A DNA stretch of 64,000 bases from Pseudosulfitobacter sp. DSM 107133 (GTDB taxonomy: Bacteria > Pseudomonadota > Alphaproteobacteria > Rhodobacterales > Rhodobacteraceae), in contig NZ_CP085154.1 of the NCBI RefSeq assembly GCF_022788695.1, positions 1,426,001 through 1,490,000 on the forward strand. Direction: 5' to 3'. Shown here one piece after another: positions 44,740 to 53,987 of this stretch (its first letter is position 1; every line of letters starts with the position of its first letter). The notes beneath the pieces were generated by a model. It had not been told where the DNA came from. It did not search any database and saw nothing but the letters and a program-made list of their open reading frames with translations. The position numbers and the translations under genes were made by a program.

Positions 44740-45069
44740 ATGGCCGACTATGAAACGACACGCACCACGACCAATGAGCCTGTCCATTCGACCACGACAA
44801 CGACCCGTTCGGGCGGCAGCACAGGCGTCGCTTTTGTCGTCGGCGCGCTTGTCGTCGTCGTGGGGGTGCTCGCCTATGTCATATATGGCGGCGATGCCGA
44901 CACAGCCAGCGGCGCGAATGACATCAACGTCACCATCGAAGGTGCCGGCGACGCGGCACAAGACGCAGGCCAAGCCATCCAGGGCGCTGCCGAAAGCGCA
45001 GGCGACGCCGTTGAAGGCGCAGCCGACAGCGTTGGCAACGCAGCCGAAGAAGCCACAACCGGCAACTAA
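44740..45069 (+). CDS. Hypothetical Thr/Ala-rich single-pass membrane protein
   Basis: A 109-residue protein that I do not recognise. It has a Thr-rich N-terminus (residues 5-25), one clear membrane helix (GVAFVVGALVVVVGVLAYVIY, about 29-49), and an acidic Ala/Gly/Asp tail with a repeated A-x-x-A-G-x-A-x-x pattern (AGDAAQDAGQAIQGAAESAGDAVEGAA in outline) that can form an amphipathic helix, as in some entericidin- or LEA-like stress proteins. AAGGAG stands before the ATG. It sits between soxB and soxD, 103 bases after soxB, and is followed by a terminator-like hairpin. The composition differs from its neighbours. Confidence 0.7.
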   Translation: MADYETTRTTTNEPVHSTTTTTRSGGSTGVAFVVGALVVVVGVLAYVIYGGDADTASGANDINVTIEGAGDAAQDAGQAIQGAAESAGDAVEGAADSVGNAAEEATTGN

Positions 45070-45109
45070 GCGCGCCATCCGCGCGACCTTCGACACGCAT
45101 CCTGACAGG

Positions 45110-45136
45110 GGCGCGCGCAGCCATGCGCGCGCCTTT
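45110..45136 (+). terminator. Terminator-like hairpin inside the sarcosine oxidase operon
   Basis: Perfect ten-base stem GGCGCGCGCA / TGCGCGCGCC with loop GCCA, followed by TTT. It stands 41 bases after the membrane-protein stop codon and 33 bases before soxD. If it works, soxD, soxA and soxG are either read through at a reduced level or have their own promoter. Confidence 0.75.
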
Positions 45137-45168
45137 ATCATGTCCCCCCATCAAAACGAGGCCCGCCC

Positions 45169-45498
45169 ATGCTGATCCTGACCTGTCCCTGCTGCGGCGT
45201 GACCGGCGAAGAGACCGAGTTTCACGCAGGTGGCGAAGCACATCTGAAACGCTTTGGCCCCGGATCGACCGAAGACCAGTTCGAAGAATACCTGTTCATG
45301 CGCGAAAACCCGAAGGGCGTGCATTTCGAACGCTGGCGTCACAACAACGGCTGCGGCAAGTGGTTCCACGCCGCGCGCAACACCACCACGCTTGAGGTCT
45401 ATGGCACGTATGCGGCCCAGACCCATGAACCGCCCCAGGACCTGCGTGACAAGATCAGCGCCAAAGTTCCCGGCTGGTCATGGAGAGAGTTCCAATGA
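45169..45498 (+). CDS. soxD: Sarcosine oxidase delta subunit
   Basis: Small subunit of heterotetrameric sarcosine oxidase, 109 residues. The zinc-binding CPCCG motif stands at residues 6-10 (MLILTCPCCGVTGEE), with the other ligands probably in GCGKWFHAARNTTT. The RENPKGVHFERWRHNNGC segment is typical. In the complex it stabilises the interface between SoxA and SoxB. The stop is followed five bases later by a degenerate copy of the palindromic repeat family. Confidence 0.96.
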   Translation: MLILTCPCCGVTGEETEFHAGGEAHLKRFGPGSTEDQFEEYLFMRENPKGVHFERWRHNNGCGKWFHAARNTTTLEVYGTYAAQTHEPPQDLRDKISAKVPGWSWREFQ

Positions 45499-45503
45499 CC
45501 GAT

Positions 45504-45545
45504 CTTCATCTTGCCCAGAAAACTCCCGCCGGAGGCTCCCGCAGC
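45504..45545 (+). repeat. Palindromic repeat, degenerate copy E
   Basis: Lead CTTCATCTTGCCCAGAAAAC matches copies C and D. Hairpin I is CTCC-CGCC-GGAG and hairpin II is GGCT-CCCGC-AGCC, again a new stem sequence with perfect pairing. Hairpin III is absent. It lies in the gap between soxD and soxA and must be transcribed if the operon is one unit. Confidence 0.7.
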
Positions 45546-45571
45546 CACCGCACGCGCAAAGGTCTGAAAAC

Positions 45572-48500
45572 ATGAGCACACGTCTTGCCACAGGCGGCCG
45601 CCTGCTGAACAAATCCCGCGCCGTGCAGTTTACCTTTAACGGCAAGCACATGAAGGGCTTCGAGGGCGACACGCTGGCCTCGGCCCTGCTGGCCAACGAC
45701 CAGATGCTTGTGGGCCGCAGTTTCAAATACCACCGTCCGCGCGGTATCGTCGCCAGCGGTGCAGAAGAGCCCAACGGGCTGGTGAACCTCGGGCAGGGTG
45801 GGCGTTTCGAGCCGAACCAGCGCGTGACAACCACCGAGTTGTTCGAGGGTCTGAGCGCCAAAAGCCAGAACCACTGGCCCAGCCTTGAATTCGACGTGGG
45901 TGCGATCAACGCCCAGATGTCGCGTTTCATGCCCGCCGGCTTCTATTACAAGACATTCATGTATCCGCGCCCCTTGTGGAAACACGTTTACGAACCCTTC
46001 ATTCGCAAGGCTGCCGGTCTTGGTGCCGCGCCCACAGAACGTGACGTGGACACCTACGAGCATTTCTATGCCTTCTGTGATGTGCTGGTGATTGGCGGCG
46101 GCGTGGCGGGCCTTCAGGCGGCCAGGGCCGCGGCAGACACCGGCGCGCGTGTGATGTTGATCGAACAGACCGCCCATTGGGGCGGGCGCGCACCCGTGGA
46201 CGGCGGCAAGGTTGCCGGCAAGCCTGTGGATAACTTCGTGGATGAAACCGTAGCCGCTTTGCAGGCCATGGAAAATGTCACGTTGCGCCGCCGCATGATG
46301 GGGGCGGGTGTTTATGACCATGGCTATGTTCTGGGCTACGAGCGTTTGAGTGATCACGCGCCCGGAACAACCGGACCACGCCACCGTTTGTGGCGCATCC
46401 GTGCGGCGCAGATCGTGACCGCGACAGGGGCCATCGAACGCCCGCTCAGCTTTGCCGGAAACGACATTCCCGGCGTCATGCTGGCCTCGGCCGTGCGCGA
46501 CTATGTGACCAATTTCGGGGTGTCGCCGGGCGACCGCACAGTTGTTGTGACCAACAACGACAACGCTTACCTTACGGCAATCGCCTTGAAACACGCGGGT
46601 TTGGACGTTCCGGCCATCCTCGATGCGCGGGTTCTGCCCACCGACAGCGCGCTGATGGAGCAGGCCAAGGCCTTGGGCATCCGGGTGCTGATGGGACACG
46701 GTGTTTCGACTGTTATGGGCGGCAAGCGCGTCAGCGGTGTCGCGGTCTGTTCGCAAGCCGGCGAAGGCGCGGTTCTGGAAGAGATCCCCTGTGACGTCGT
46801 GGCCATGTCCGGCGGCTGGTCGCCGGTGGTGCACCTGTGGTCGCATTGCGGTGGCAAACTGGTCTGGGACGGGGCGCAGGCCGCGTTCAAACCGGATGTG
46901 GACAAAGCGCCGACAGGGGCCGACGGCAAACCCTTTGTGACCGCCGCAGGCAGTGCCAGTGGCGCGCTGTTGCTGGGCGATGTGCTGGCCGATGCCGATG
47001 CCGCGGGCAAGGCCGCAGCAACCGCTGCGGGCCACAAGCCGGGCCGCAGCGCTGCCAAGGCCCCCGAAGGCAGCCATGCCCCCGAGGCTCCGATGGCGCC
47101 GGTCTGGCTGATGCCCCACGGAGCGGGCATCAAACTGCGCAGCAAGGCGTGGCTGGACTATCAGAACGACGTGAAAGTCAGCGATGTGCAACTGGCTGCC
47201 CGCGAAGGGTTCCAGTCGGTCGAACACGCCAAGCGCTATACCACGCTGGGCATGGCAACCGATCAGGGCAAGCTGAGCAACATCAACGGTCTGGCGATCC
47301 TGTCGGACAGTCTGAACCAGCCGATCCCGCAGACGGGAACAACCACCTTCCGCCCGCCCTATACCCCGATTTCCATGGGGGCGATCGGCGGCGAGGCGCG
47401 CGATGCGGTGTTCCAGCCGTTGCGGCGCACACCCATGCACGACTGGCACGACGAAAACGGCGCCGAATGGGAACCTGTCGGCCAGTGGCGTCGCCCCTAT
47501 GCCTATGTGCGCAGCGGCGAAAGCACCCATGACGCGGTGATGCGCGAAACCAAGAACACCCGCGACAACCTGGGCCTGCTGGACGCCAGCACGCTGGGCA
47601 AGATCATCGTGCGCGGGCCGGACGCGGGCAAGTTTCTGGACATGATGTACACCAACATGATGTCCAACCTGAAACCGGGCAAATGCCGCTATGGTCTGAT
47701 GTGCGACGAGAACGGCTTTTTGATCGACGATGGCGTGGTTGCACGCATCGACGAGCAAACCTGGCTGTGCCACACCACCACCGGCGGCGCCGAGCGCATC
47801 CATGGCCACATGGAAGAATGGCTGCAAACCGAATGGTGGGACTGGCAGGTCTATGTGGCCAATGTCACCGAGCAATATGCCCAGATCGCGGTTGTGGGTC
47901 CCAACGCCCGCGCAGCACTTGAGCGTTTGGGCGGCATGGATGTCAGCGCCGATGCGCTCGGCTTCATGGACTGGGCCGACGGCACGCTCGGCGGCTTTGA
48001 CGTGCGGGTCTATCGCATTTCGTTCTCGGGCGAGCTGAGCTATGAAATCGCGGTTCCGGCGTCGCAGGGCCAAGCCCTGTGGGATGCGCTGATGGCTGTG
48101 GGGGCTGATCTGGGTGTGATGCCTTATGGCACCGAATGCCTGCACATTCTGCGCGCTGAAAAAGGGTTTATCATGATCGGTGATGAATCCGACGGCACGA
48201 TTATTCCTCAGGACCTGGGCCTGCACTGGGCGATTTCCAAGAAGAAAGAGGACTTTATCGGCAAACGGGGGCAGGAACGCAGCCACATGGTTGATCCGTC
48301 CCGCTGGCAGCTGGTGGGGCTGGAAACCGTCGACGGTTCGACATTGCCCGACGGGGCCTATGCCGTGGCCGATGGCACCAACGCGAACGGGCAGCGCGAA
48401 ACACAGGGCCGCGTCACCTCGACCTATCATTCGCCGAATCTGGAGCGTGGCATTGCCATGGGGCTGGTGTTGAACGGGCCGGACCGCATGGGTGAGGTTC

Positions 48501-48592
48501 TGAGCTTCCCGGGCACCGATGGCACTGAATACAAGGCCAAGATCGTCAGCCCCGTGTTCTATGACCCCGAAGGGAACAAGCCGAATGTCTAA
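45572..48592 (+). CDS. soxA: Sarcosine oxidase alpha subunit
   Basis: Alpha subunit, 1006 residues. Domains in order: an N-terminal ferredoxin-like part (FTFNGKHMKGFEGDTLASALLAND, then GRSFKYHRPRGI), an NAD+-binding Rossmann part with VLVIGGGVAGLQAARAAADTG near residue 172, a SoxA middle region, and from about residue 600 a GcvT-like aminomethyltransferase that binds folate and receives the one-carbon unit (GLLDASTLGKIIVRGPDA, YRISFSGELSYEIAVPAS). AAAGG precedes the ATG at 45572. Its last eight bases overlap the soxG start. Together with SoxB, D and G it forms the sarcosine oxidase tetramer. Confidence 0.97.
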   Translation: MSTRLATGGRLLNKSRAVQFTFNGKHMKGFEGDTLASALLANDQMLVGRSFKYHRPRGIVASGAEEPNGLVNLGQGGRFEPNQRVTTTELFEGLSAKSQNHWPSLEFDVGAINAQMSRFMPAGFYYKTFMYPRPLWKHVYEPFIRKAAGLGAAPTERDVDTYEHFYAFCDVLVIGGGVAGLQAARAAADTGARVMLIEQTAHWGGRAPVDGGKVAGKPVDNFVDETVAALQAMENVTLRRRMMGAGVYDHGYVLGYERLSDHAPGTTGPRHRLWRIRAAQIVTATGAIERPLSFAGNDIPGVMLASAVRDYVTNFGVSPGDRTVVVTNNDNAYLTAIALKHAGLDVPAILDARVLPTDSALMEQAKALGIRVLMGHGVSTVMGGKRVSGVAVCSQAGEGAVLEEIPCDVVAMSGGWSPVVHLWSHCGGKLVWDGAQAAFKPDVDKAPTGADGKPFVTAAGSASGALLLGDVLADADAAGKAAATAAGHKPGRSAAKAPEGSHAPEAPMAPVWLMPHGAGIKLRSKAWLDYQNDVKVSDVQLAAREGFQSVEHAKRYTTLGMATDQGKLSNINGLAILSDSLNQPIPQTGTTTFRPPYTPISMGAIGGEARDAVFQPLRRTPMHDWHDENGAEWEPVGQWRRPYAYVRSGESTHDAVMRETKNTRDNLGLLDASTLGKIIVRGPDAGKFLDMMYTNMMSNLKPGKCRYGLMCDENGFLIDDGVVARIDEQTWLCHTTTGGAERIHGHMEEWLQTEWWDWQVYVANVTEQYAQIAVVGPNARAALERLGGMDVSADALGFMDWADGTLGGFDVRVYRISFSGELSYEIAVPASQGQALWDALMAVGADLGVMPYGTECLHILRAEKGFIMIGDESDGTIIPQDLGLHWAISKKKEDFIGKRGQERSHMVDPSRWQLVGLETVDGSTLPDGAYAVADGTNANGQRETQGRVTSTYHSPNLERGIAMGLVLNGPDRMGEVLSFPGTDGTEYKAKIVSPVFYDPEGNKPNV

Positions 48593-49154
48593 TATTGTCA
48601 GCGCTTTGAACCAAGCAACCTACACCGGCGGCATCGCCGAGGTGCGCGAGATCGGCCTGCAAGGCATGATCACCCTGCGCGGAGACATGTCCAGCGCGGC
48701 CGTCAAATCCGCCGCCACCGGCGTGGCGGGCGTCGACATGCCTGCGCCAAATCATGCCAATTGCGTGGGCCAGCGCGGCATCTGCTGGATGAGCCCGGAC
48801 GAGTTGCTGGTGCTGTGCCCCTATGAGACGGTCGCGGACAGTCTTGTGAAAATGCGCAAAAGCCTGGCCAAGGCCCATGCGCTGAAGGTCGACGTTTCGG
48901 ACGCCCGTGCGGTGTTTGACCTGAGCGGTCCAAATGCGCGTGAAGTGCTGGCCAAACTGGTGCCGGTCGACCTGTCGCCCGCCGCGTTCAAAGAGGGCAT
49001 GTTCCGCCGCTCGCGGATGGCGCAGATCCCGGCGGCCTTCTGGCTGCACGCGCCAGACACCTTCCGCATCATCACCTTCCGCAGCAACGCGCAATATGCA
49101 TTCGATCTGCTGAAAGTGGCGGCACAGCCGGGGTCTGAAGTCGGGTATTTCTAA
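48585..49154 (+). CDS. soxG: Sarcosine oxidase gamma subunit
   Basis: Gamma subunit of heterotetrameric sarcosine oxidase, 189 residues. GQRGICWMSPDELLVLCP and DVSDARAVFDLSGPNAREVLAKLVPVDLSP are characteristic; the fold resembles part of the GcvT domain and has a structural role. ATG at 48585 lies inside the soxA end. It is the last gene of the operon; about 210 bases without a clear gene follow, including a weakly similar AATGGGTCC word at 49257-49265. Confidence 0.95.
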   Translation: MSNIVSALNQATYTGGIAEVREIGLQGMITLRGDMSSAAVKSAATGVAGVDMPAPNHANCVGQRGICWMSPDELLVLCPYETVADSLVKMRKSLAKAHALKVDVSDARAVFDLSGPNAREVLAKLVPVDLSPAAFKEGMFRRSRMAQIPAAFWLHAPDTFRIITFRSNAQYAFDLLKVAAQPGSEVGYF

Positions 49155-49364
49155 GCGGGACCAAGGACTGCGCCATGTGGTCCTCGGCGCCTGCTAGAAC
49201 GGCGCACTATGTGTTTGCGCTGAAGACGCGTCGGGGCGGATGACATTCTAGGAATAATGGGTCCTGTGTCTAAGTTGATATTTTCGGATTTTGGGTCGGT
49301 TCCAGCTTGCTTCTAAAGCACCTTAACGCATAGGTTGTATCTGTGTGATTGAGGAAAGTAGTTT

Positions 49365-49808
49365 ATGTTTAGATACTTGCGGTCCGTTGCTAAGGCCATC
49401 TCTTTTTGGATGTTGACCTGCAGTGGGGCCCTCGCGGGTATCTTTTATGAATGCGACATGAATACGAAAGTGTCCAACGGTTGGGTGTCGCCAAAGGTTG
49501 GCCTGATATTTGACGATGCGGGCAAAATCACCGTCATCGACGGCGCGATCCTTACTTTCATTGGGGCCCCGATTTCCGCGCGTGGCCGCAAGACCGGTGA
49601 CACGTATCGGGTGACATGGACAATCGCCAATGCCACTGACGCTAAGGGCGAGGTTGTTCCTACATTTAGCTATGTAGCCAGACTGAACACGTCGACGCAG
49701 GCGATTTCGGTCGTGGCGAAACCCGTCGGTTTTCCGCAACGGTTTTCCGCGAAGGGTAAATGCATCCCCCGAACCAAAGCGCCCAAAGGGTTTGAGTTTG
49801 TAAAATGA
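49365..49808 (+). CDS. Hypothetical secreted protein
   Basis: A 147-residue protein that I do not recognise. An N-terminal signal peptide (basic start, hydrophobic stretch to about residue 24, SGALAGIF cleavage region) is clear. The mature part has two cysteines (in YECDMN and GKCIPR) that could form one disulfide, and alternating strands with TGDTYRVTWTIANAT and PTFSYVARLN suggest a small beta-rich domain. GAGGAAAG lies upstream. It lies alone between soxG and sodB; base composition is less GC-rich than in the neighbours, which hints at acquisition. Confidence 0.65.
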   Translation: MFRYLRSVAKAISFWMLTCSGALAGIFYECDMNTKVSNGWVSPKVGLIFDDAGKITVIDGAILTFIGAPISARGRKTGDTYRVTWTIANATDAKGEVVPTFSYVARLNTSTQAISVVAKPVGFPQRFSAKGKCIPRTKAPKGFEFVK

Positions 49809-50060
49809 TGCTGAAGACCATTATCCGAGCCTGCGCCTTCGCGGCTGGGCCGGATCGTAGACCCTTCCATCCAGCCCGGAATTAAGGTGCGCTGCCCTTT
49901 GATGCACGTCACATAGTGTGCGCACCTTAGCTTGGCCGCCGCGTGCAAAGTCACAATCCAATCTTCTATGGAACCTTTCCCCGTCTCATGCCTTGATATT
50001 GCAGAAGCTGACGCTTTCTGTCAGTCAGAGGACATTCAATATTCAAAGGGGGCCCGAACC

Positions 50061-50660
50061 ATGGCTTTTGAACTTCCCGACCTTCCCTATGCGCACGATG
50101 CACTTGCCGCCAAAGGCATGTCCGCCGAGACGCTGGAATTCCACCACGACATTCACCACAACGCCTATGTCACCAATGGCAACAAGGCGATTGAAGGCAC
50201 CGAATGGGCCGGCAAATCTCTCGAAGAGATCATCAAGGGCACCTACGACCCCAAGGCTGTCGCCCAATCGGGTATCTTCAACAACATCAGCCAGTTGTGG
50301 AACCACAACCAGTTCTGGGAAATGATGGGCCCTGACGTCAGCAAGATGCCCGGCGAACTGGAAAAAGCGATCACCGAAAGCTTTGGCTCGGTCGACAAAT
50401 TCAAGGACGACTTCAAAGCCGCGGGCGCGGGCCAGTTCGGCTCGGGTTGGGCATGGTTGGTGAAAGACACCGACGGCAGCCTGAAAGTCACCAAGACTGA
50501 AAACGGCGTGAACCCCGTGTGCTTTGGCCAGACCGCGCTTCTGGGTTGCGACGTGTGGGAACACTCCTATTACATCGACTTCCGCAACAAGCGTCCCGAC
50601 TATCTGACCAACTTCCTCGACAATCTGGTCAACTGGGAAAACGTCGCCTCGCGCATGTAA
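50061..50660 (+). CDS. sodB: Iron superoxide dismutase
   Basis: Cytoplasmic Fe-type superoxide dismutase, 199 residues. Metal ligands: His in EFHHDIHHNAYV, His in WNHNQFWEMM, and the Asp and His of CDVWEHSYYIDF. AGAGQFGSGWAWLV with Gln, as in Fe enzymes, supports iron over manganese. The ATG at 50061 gives the standard N-terminus MAFELPDLPY; the longer frame does not. A strong terminator follows. It would protect against the superoxide and peroxide load of this oxidase-rich region. Confidence 0.95.
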   Translation: MAFELPDLPYAHDALAAKGMSAETLEFHHDIHHNAYVTNGNKAIEGTEWAGKSLEEIIKGTYDPKAVAQSGIFNNISQLWNHNQFWEMMGPDVSKMPGELEKAITESFGSVDKFKDDFKAAGAGQFGSGWAWLVKDTDGSLKVTKTENGVNPVCFGQTALLGCDVWEHSYYIDFRNKRPDYLTNFLDNLVNWENVASRM

Positions 50661-50686
50661 TCACTGCGACCGACCACTGCTGCAAG

Positions 50687-50713
50687 CGCCCCGCAGGAGA
50701 CTGCGGGGCGTTT
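50687..50713 (+). terminator. Intrinsic terminator after sodB
   Basis: Perfect ten-pair stem CGCCCCGCAG / CTGCGGGGCG with a GAGA tetraloop, then TTT. It lies 27 bases after the sodB stop codon. Confidence 0.88.
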
Positions 50714-50771
50714 CGCGTTTGACGGGACGTTTGCGCTTGCAGGGGCCGCGTAATCGCGGTCTTGATGCGCC

Positions 50772-51713
50772 ATGCGAAACACCCCCCTGATCCTGTCTCC
50801 GCAGACCAAAGGCGTTCTGGCCGGAATTGGCGCCTGCACCATCTGGGGGCTGTCTCCGATGTTCTACAAACAGGTGGCCCATGTTCCGGCCATCGAAGTG
50901 CTGGCGCACCGCACGGTCTGGTCGCTGCTGTTCTTTGGTGGCGTTCTGGCGGTGCAGGGGCGGTTGGGGCTGGTGCGCGCCGCGCTGGACACCCCGGCCA
51001 AGCTGGGCACGATGGCGCTGGCGTCACTGATGATCGGGATCAACTGGTTTCTGTTCATCTGGGCCGTGGGGGCCGGGCGCACCACCGAAAGCAGTCTGGG
51101 CTATTATATCCTGCCGCTGGTCGCGGTGGTGATCGGGCGGGTGGTTTTTGGCGAGGCACTGAAACCCAGCCAATGGCTCGCCGTGGCGCTGGCAACGGGG
51201 GCGGTGGTGTTGCTGACCGTGGGCTTGCAGGCCCCGCCGTGGATCGCGCGGACGCTGGCGGTCAGCTTTGGCCTGTATGGTCTGATCAAGAAACGGCTGG
51301 ATGTTGGGCCGGTGGTGTCAGTCACTGCCGAAGTCTTGCTGATGGTGCCCATTGCGCTGGCCGTGATGTTGCAATCGGAACACAGGGGCGGGTCGGCGTT
51401 TCATGCCGGGGGCGAAACCATGGCGATCCTGCTGGTTTCGGGGCTGATCACGGCGCTGCCGCTGATCCTGTTCAGCTATGCCGCGCGACGGGTGCGCATG
51501 ACCTCGTTGGGGCTGGTGCAGTACCTCAACCCCACATTGCAGTTTTCCTGCGCGGTCTTTGTCTTTGGAGAGCTGTTTACCGGTTGGCACAAGATTGCGT
51601 TCGGCCTGATCTGGGTTGCGCTGGCGATCTATGCCGCCAGCATGTTTGCTCAGGACAGGGCGGCACGCAGGGCAGCGATTGCGGCGGCGGTATCGGGCAC
51701 AGGCGTGACATAA
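50772..51713 (+). CDS. rarD: RarD-type EamA-family transporter
   Basis: A 313-residue membrane protein of the drug/metabolite transporter superfamily, RarD subgroup. About ten hydrophobic segments in two EamA halves. CTIWGLSPMFYKQVAHVPAIEVLAHRTVWSLLF in outline and TTESSLGYYILPLVAVVIG are diagnostic for RarD. RarD was named in chloramphenicol-sensitivity studies, but its true substrate is unclear. It starts 59 bases after the terminator of sodB. Its 3' end overlaps that of the LOG-family gene by 64 bases, on opposite strands. Confidence 0.92.
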   Translation: MRNTPLILSPQTKGVLAGIGACTIWGLSPMFYKQVAHVPAIEVLAHRTVWSLLFFGGVLAVQGRLGLVRAALDTPAKLGTMALASLMIGINWFLFIWAVGAGRTTESSLGYYILPLVAVVIGRVVFGEALKPSQWLAVALATGAVVLLTVGLQAPPWIARTLAVSFGLYGLIKKRLDVGPVVSVTAEVLLMVPIALAVMLQSEHRGGSAFHAGGETMAILLVSGLITALPLILFSYAARRVRMTSLGLVQYLNPTLQFSCAVFVFGELFTGWHKIAFGLIWVALAIYAASMFAQDRAARRAAIAAAVSGTGVT

Positions 51714-52198
51714 TCCAGCAGGCTGGCATCGGCAAAGCCCTGATCGACGACATGCCTCAGCAGTTGCATGAACGGGTCCCAATAACCGTTTGAATTCAAA
51801 ACAACTACCGGCTTTTCATGCAGGCCCAGCTGGCGCCAGGTCAGCACTTCGAAAATCTCGTCCAGCGACCCGGCGCCGCCGGGCAACAGGACCACCGCAT
51901 CGCAGTTCATGAACATGACTTTCTTGCGCTCGTGCATGGTCTCGGTGACGATATAGCGGGTCAGATCGACCTTGCCGACTTCCCATGCCACCAGATGCGC
52001 GGGGATCACGCCAAATGTCTCGCCACCCGCCGCCTGGGCGGCCCGCGCCACGGTGCCCATCAGGCCCACATCGCCTGCGCCGTAGACCAGCCGCCAGTCG
52101 TTTTCAGCCAGCGCGTTGCCAAGCGCGGTGGCCTGTTTGGCATATTCAGGATCGGTTCCGGTGCGCGAGCCGCAGAAGACACAGACAGATTTCAGCAT
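51650..52198 (-). CDS. LOG-family nucleoside 5'-monophosphate phosphoribohydrolase
   Basis: A 182-residue protein of the LOG family (TIGR00730), which splits N6-substituted or plain AMP into base and ribose phosphate. The PGGAGSLDEIFEVLTWRQLG segment is the active-site motif (PGGxGT-type, here Ser), with HERKKVMF supplying the Arg and Lys. Plant-hormone (cytokinin) activation is the textbook role, but bacterial copies may be general nucleotide scavengers. It ends inside the convergent rarD gene, overlapping by 64 bases. Confidence 0.9.
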   Translation of the reverse strand: MLKSVCVFCGSRTGTDPEYAKQATALGNALAENDWRLVYGAGDVGLMGTVARAAQAAGGETFGVIPAHLVAWEVGKVDLTRYIVTETMHERKKVMFMNCDAVVLLPGGAGSLDEIFEVLTWRQLGLHEKPVVVLNSNGYWDPFMQLLRHVVDQGFADASLLDYVTPVPDTAAAIAALRAALS

Positions 52199-52329
52199 TT
52201 TTCACCTCAGAGGCTTGAAAATAAACGGGGTTGTCATCGCTAGGCTTTTGACCGGTGTTAGCGCGCTTGATATGTAACCTCAATGGCAACTCAGCCAACT
52301 GGGGGGCGCCGTCCGGGCGCGTATACGAC

Positions 52330-53922
52330 ATGAGCAAGTTTTCAGCAGTATCGGGCGCGCCCGCGGGTGTCGCCGTCGCCATTGTGGTGGTGGCTGTGAT
52401 CGGTGGCGGTCTATATTTTTTCCGCCCCGATACCGGTGAAGCGCCGGTTCCGGTGATGCAGGCGGCTGACAGCGGGACCGAAGCGGCAAAAGTGCCCGCC
52501 GACACTGCCAAAGTTGCCGCCGTTGACGCGCCCAAGGGGGACACAGCCGACGTGCCCGAAGCTGTCGACACGCCGGTCCCGCCCAGCATCGACGAAGTGC
52601 GCCTTGAAGCGGATGGCATTTTTGTCGTCGCCGGACGCGCGGCCCCTGACAGCACGGTTGCGGTGCTGCTGGACGGTGTTGAAAACACCACGACCCAAGC
52701 CAGCGGGCAGGGTGCCTTTGCCGCCGTGACGATGATAGACCCCAGCCCACAGCCGCAGGTTCTGACCGTGATCCAGCGCGGCGCGGACGGCGATATTGCG
52801 GGCGTGGAAGAGATCGTGCTGGCACCTATGGCACCGAAACCTGTGCCCGAGCCTGAGGGGGCGCCAGAGCAGGTCGCCGCAGCGCCGCAGGCCTCCGAGG
52901 ATGCCGCGCAAGCCGCTGACACTCCGGCCAATGCCGTTGATCCCAAGCCCGAAGATGTGGCCGCCAGCACCGTGGCCACACCAGAGGGCCGTCCCCCCGC
53001 CGAGACGCCTGCGATGGCGGATTTGAAACCGGACACAGCGACAGCCAGCACAGAGGCACCGGCGGCAACCGCGCAGGCTGAAACTGCGGTACCAGCCGCG
53101 ACCGCGCAGGCTGAACCCGCTGCGACAGAGCGACCAACCGTGACCGCGCAGGCCGAGCCTGCCGGAGCAGCGCCGACCGCCGCACCCGCGGCAGAAAACA
53201 CGGACAGTTCTGCGCAAACCATGTCAGAAGACACCGCACAAGCGACGAACGCGACCGAGAAACCGCAACAGCGCGCCCAGGTCGCGGAACCCGCAGTGGC
53301 ACCAGAAACAACCGGCAAAATCCCCGAGCCTGCGGCGCAAACCCAGACGGCAGACCAGACTGCTCAACCTGAAACAGCCCCTGCCACAGCCAGCGTTGCC
53401 ATCCTGAAATCCGACGCCGACGGGGTCGAACTGGTCAACCGGCCCTCGGCCCTGACCAGTTTGAACATTTCCATCGACACCATCGGCTATGCCGACGATG
53501 GCGGTGTGCAACTGTCTGGCCGCGCAACGGGGCGCGACGGTTCTGTGCGCGTCTACCTTGATAACGCGGCCATCATCGACCTACCGGTCGACGCCCGTGG
53601 CCGCTGGCGGGGCGATTTGCCCCATGTCGATGGCGGCGTCTACACCCTGCGTGTTGACGAGGTGAACGCCGCAGGCGAGGTTGTCAGCCGCGCCGAAACC
53701 CCGTTCAAACGCGAGGACCCTGCCGTCTTGGCGGCGCAAACCGGCCCGCAGGACACGCCCGTCAAGGCGGTGACGGTCCAGACCGGCAACACCTTGTGGG
53801 CCATTGCGCGTGACCGCTATGGCGAGGGGATCCTTTATGTGCGCGTTTTCGAGGCCAACCGCGATGCGATCCGCGACCCTGATCTGATTTACCCCGGTCA
53901 GGTCTTTAACTTGCCCGACTAA
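52330..53922 (+). CDS. LysM-domain envelope protein with a long disordered linker
   Basis: A 530-residue protein: N-terminal membrane anchor ([17 protein letters not shown], about residues 14-30), a first beta domain ([27 protein letters not shown], about 95-170), a long Ala/Glu/Thr/Pro-rich disordered linker (about 175-360) with repeated ATAQAE-type units, a second similar beta domain ([25 protein letters not shown]), and a C-terminal LysM peptidoglycan-binding module ([31 protein letters not shown], about 480-530). This layout fits an inner-membrane protein reaching through the periplasm to the wall. Function beyond peptidoglycan binding is unknown. The ATG at 52330 precedes a normal anchor. 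Confidence 0.82.
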   Translation: MSKFSAVSGAPAGVAVAIVVVAVIGGGLYFFRPDTGEAPVPVMQAADSGTEAAKVPADTAKVAAVDAPKGDTADVPEAVDTPVPPSIDEVRLEADGIFVVAGRAAPDSTVAVLLDGVENTTTQASGQGAFAAVTMIDPSPQPQVLTVIQRGADGDIAGVEEIVLAPMAPKPVPEPEGAPEQVAAAPQASEDAAQAADTPANAVDPKPEDVAASTVATPEGRPPAETPAMADLKPDTATASTEAPAATAQAETAVPAATAQAEPAATERPTVTAQAEPAGAAPTAAPAAENTDSSAQTMSEDTAQATNATEKPQQRAQVAEPAVAPETTGKIPEPAAQTQTADQTAQPETAPATASVAILKSDADGVELVNRPSALTSLNISIDTIGYADDGGVQLSGRATGRDGSVRVYLDNAAIIDLPVDARGRWRGDLPHVDGGVYTLRVDEVNAAGEVVSRAETPFKREDPAVLAAQTGPQDTPVKAVTVQTGNTLWAIARDRYGEGILYVRVFEANRDAIRDPDLIYPGQVFNLPD

Positions 53923-53987
53923 CCCCGCAGCACTGGCAACCGCCTGTTCATCCGCCTATGTAATGGGCAAGCAAGACAGGACCTTTC

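Noticed and set aside
45506..48430. A 974-residue open frame opposite soxA
   Set aside because: Antisense shadow of the sarcosine oxidase alpha subunit; no recognised domain.
49250..49280. A third copy of the element end near AATGGGTCC
   Set aside because: Only nine bases match and the rest of the end repeat is missing, so a chance match is more likely.
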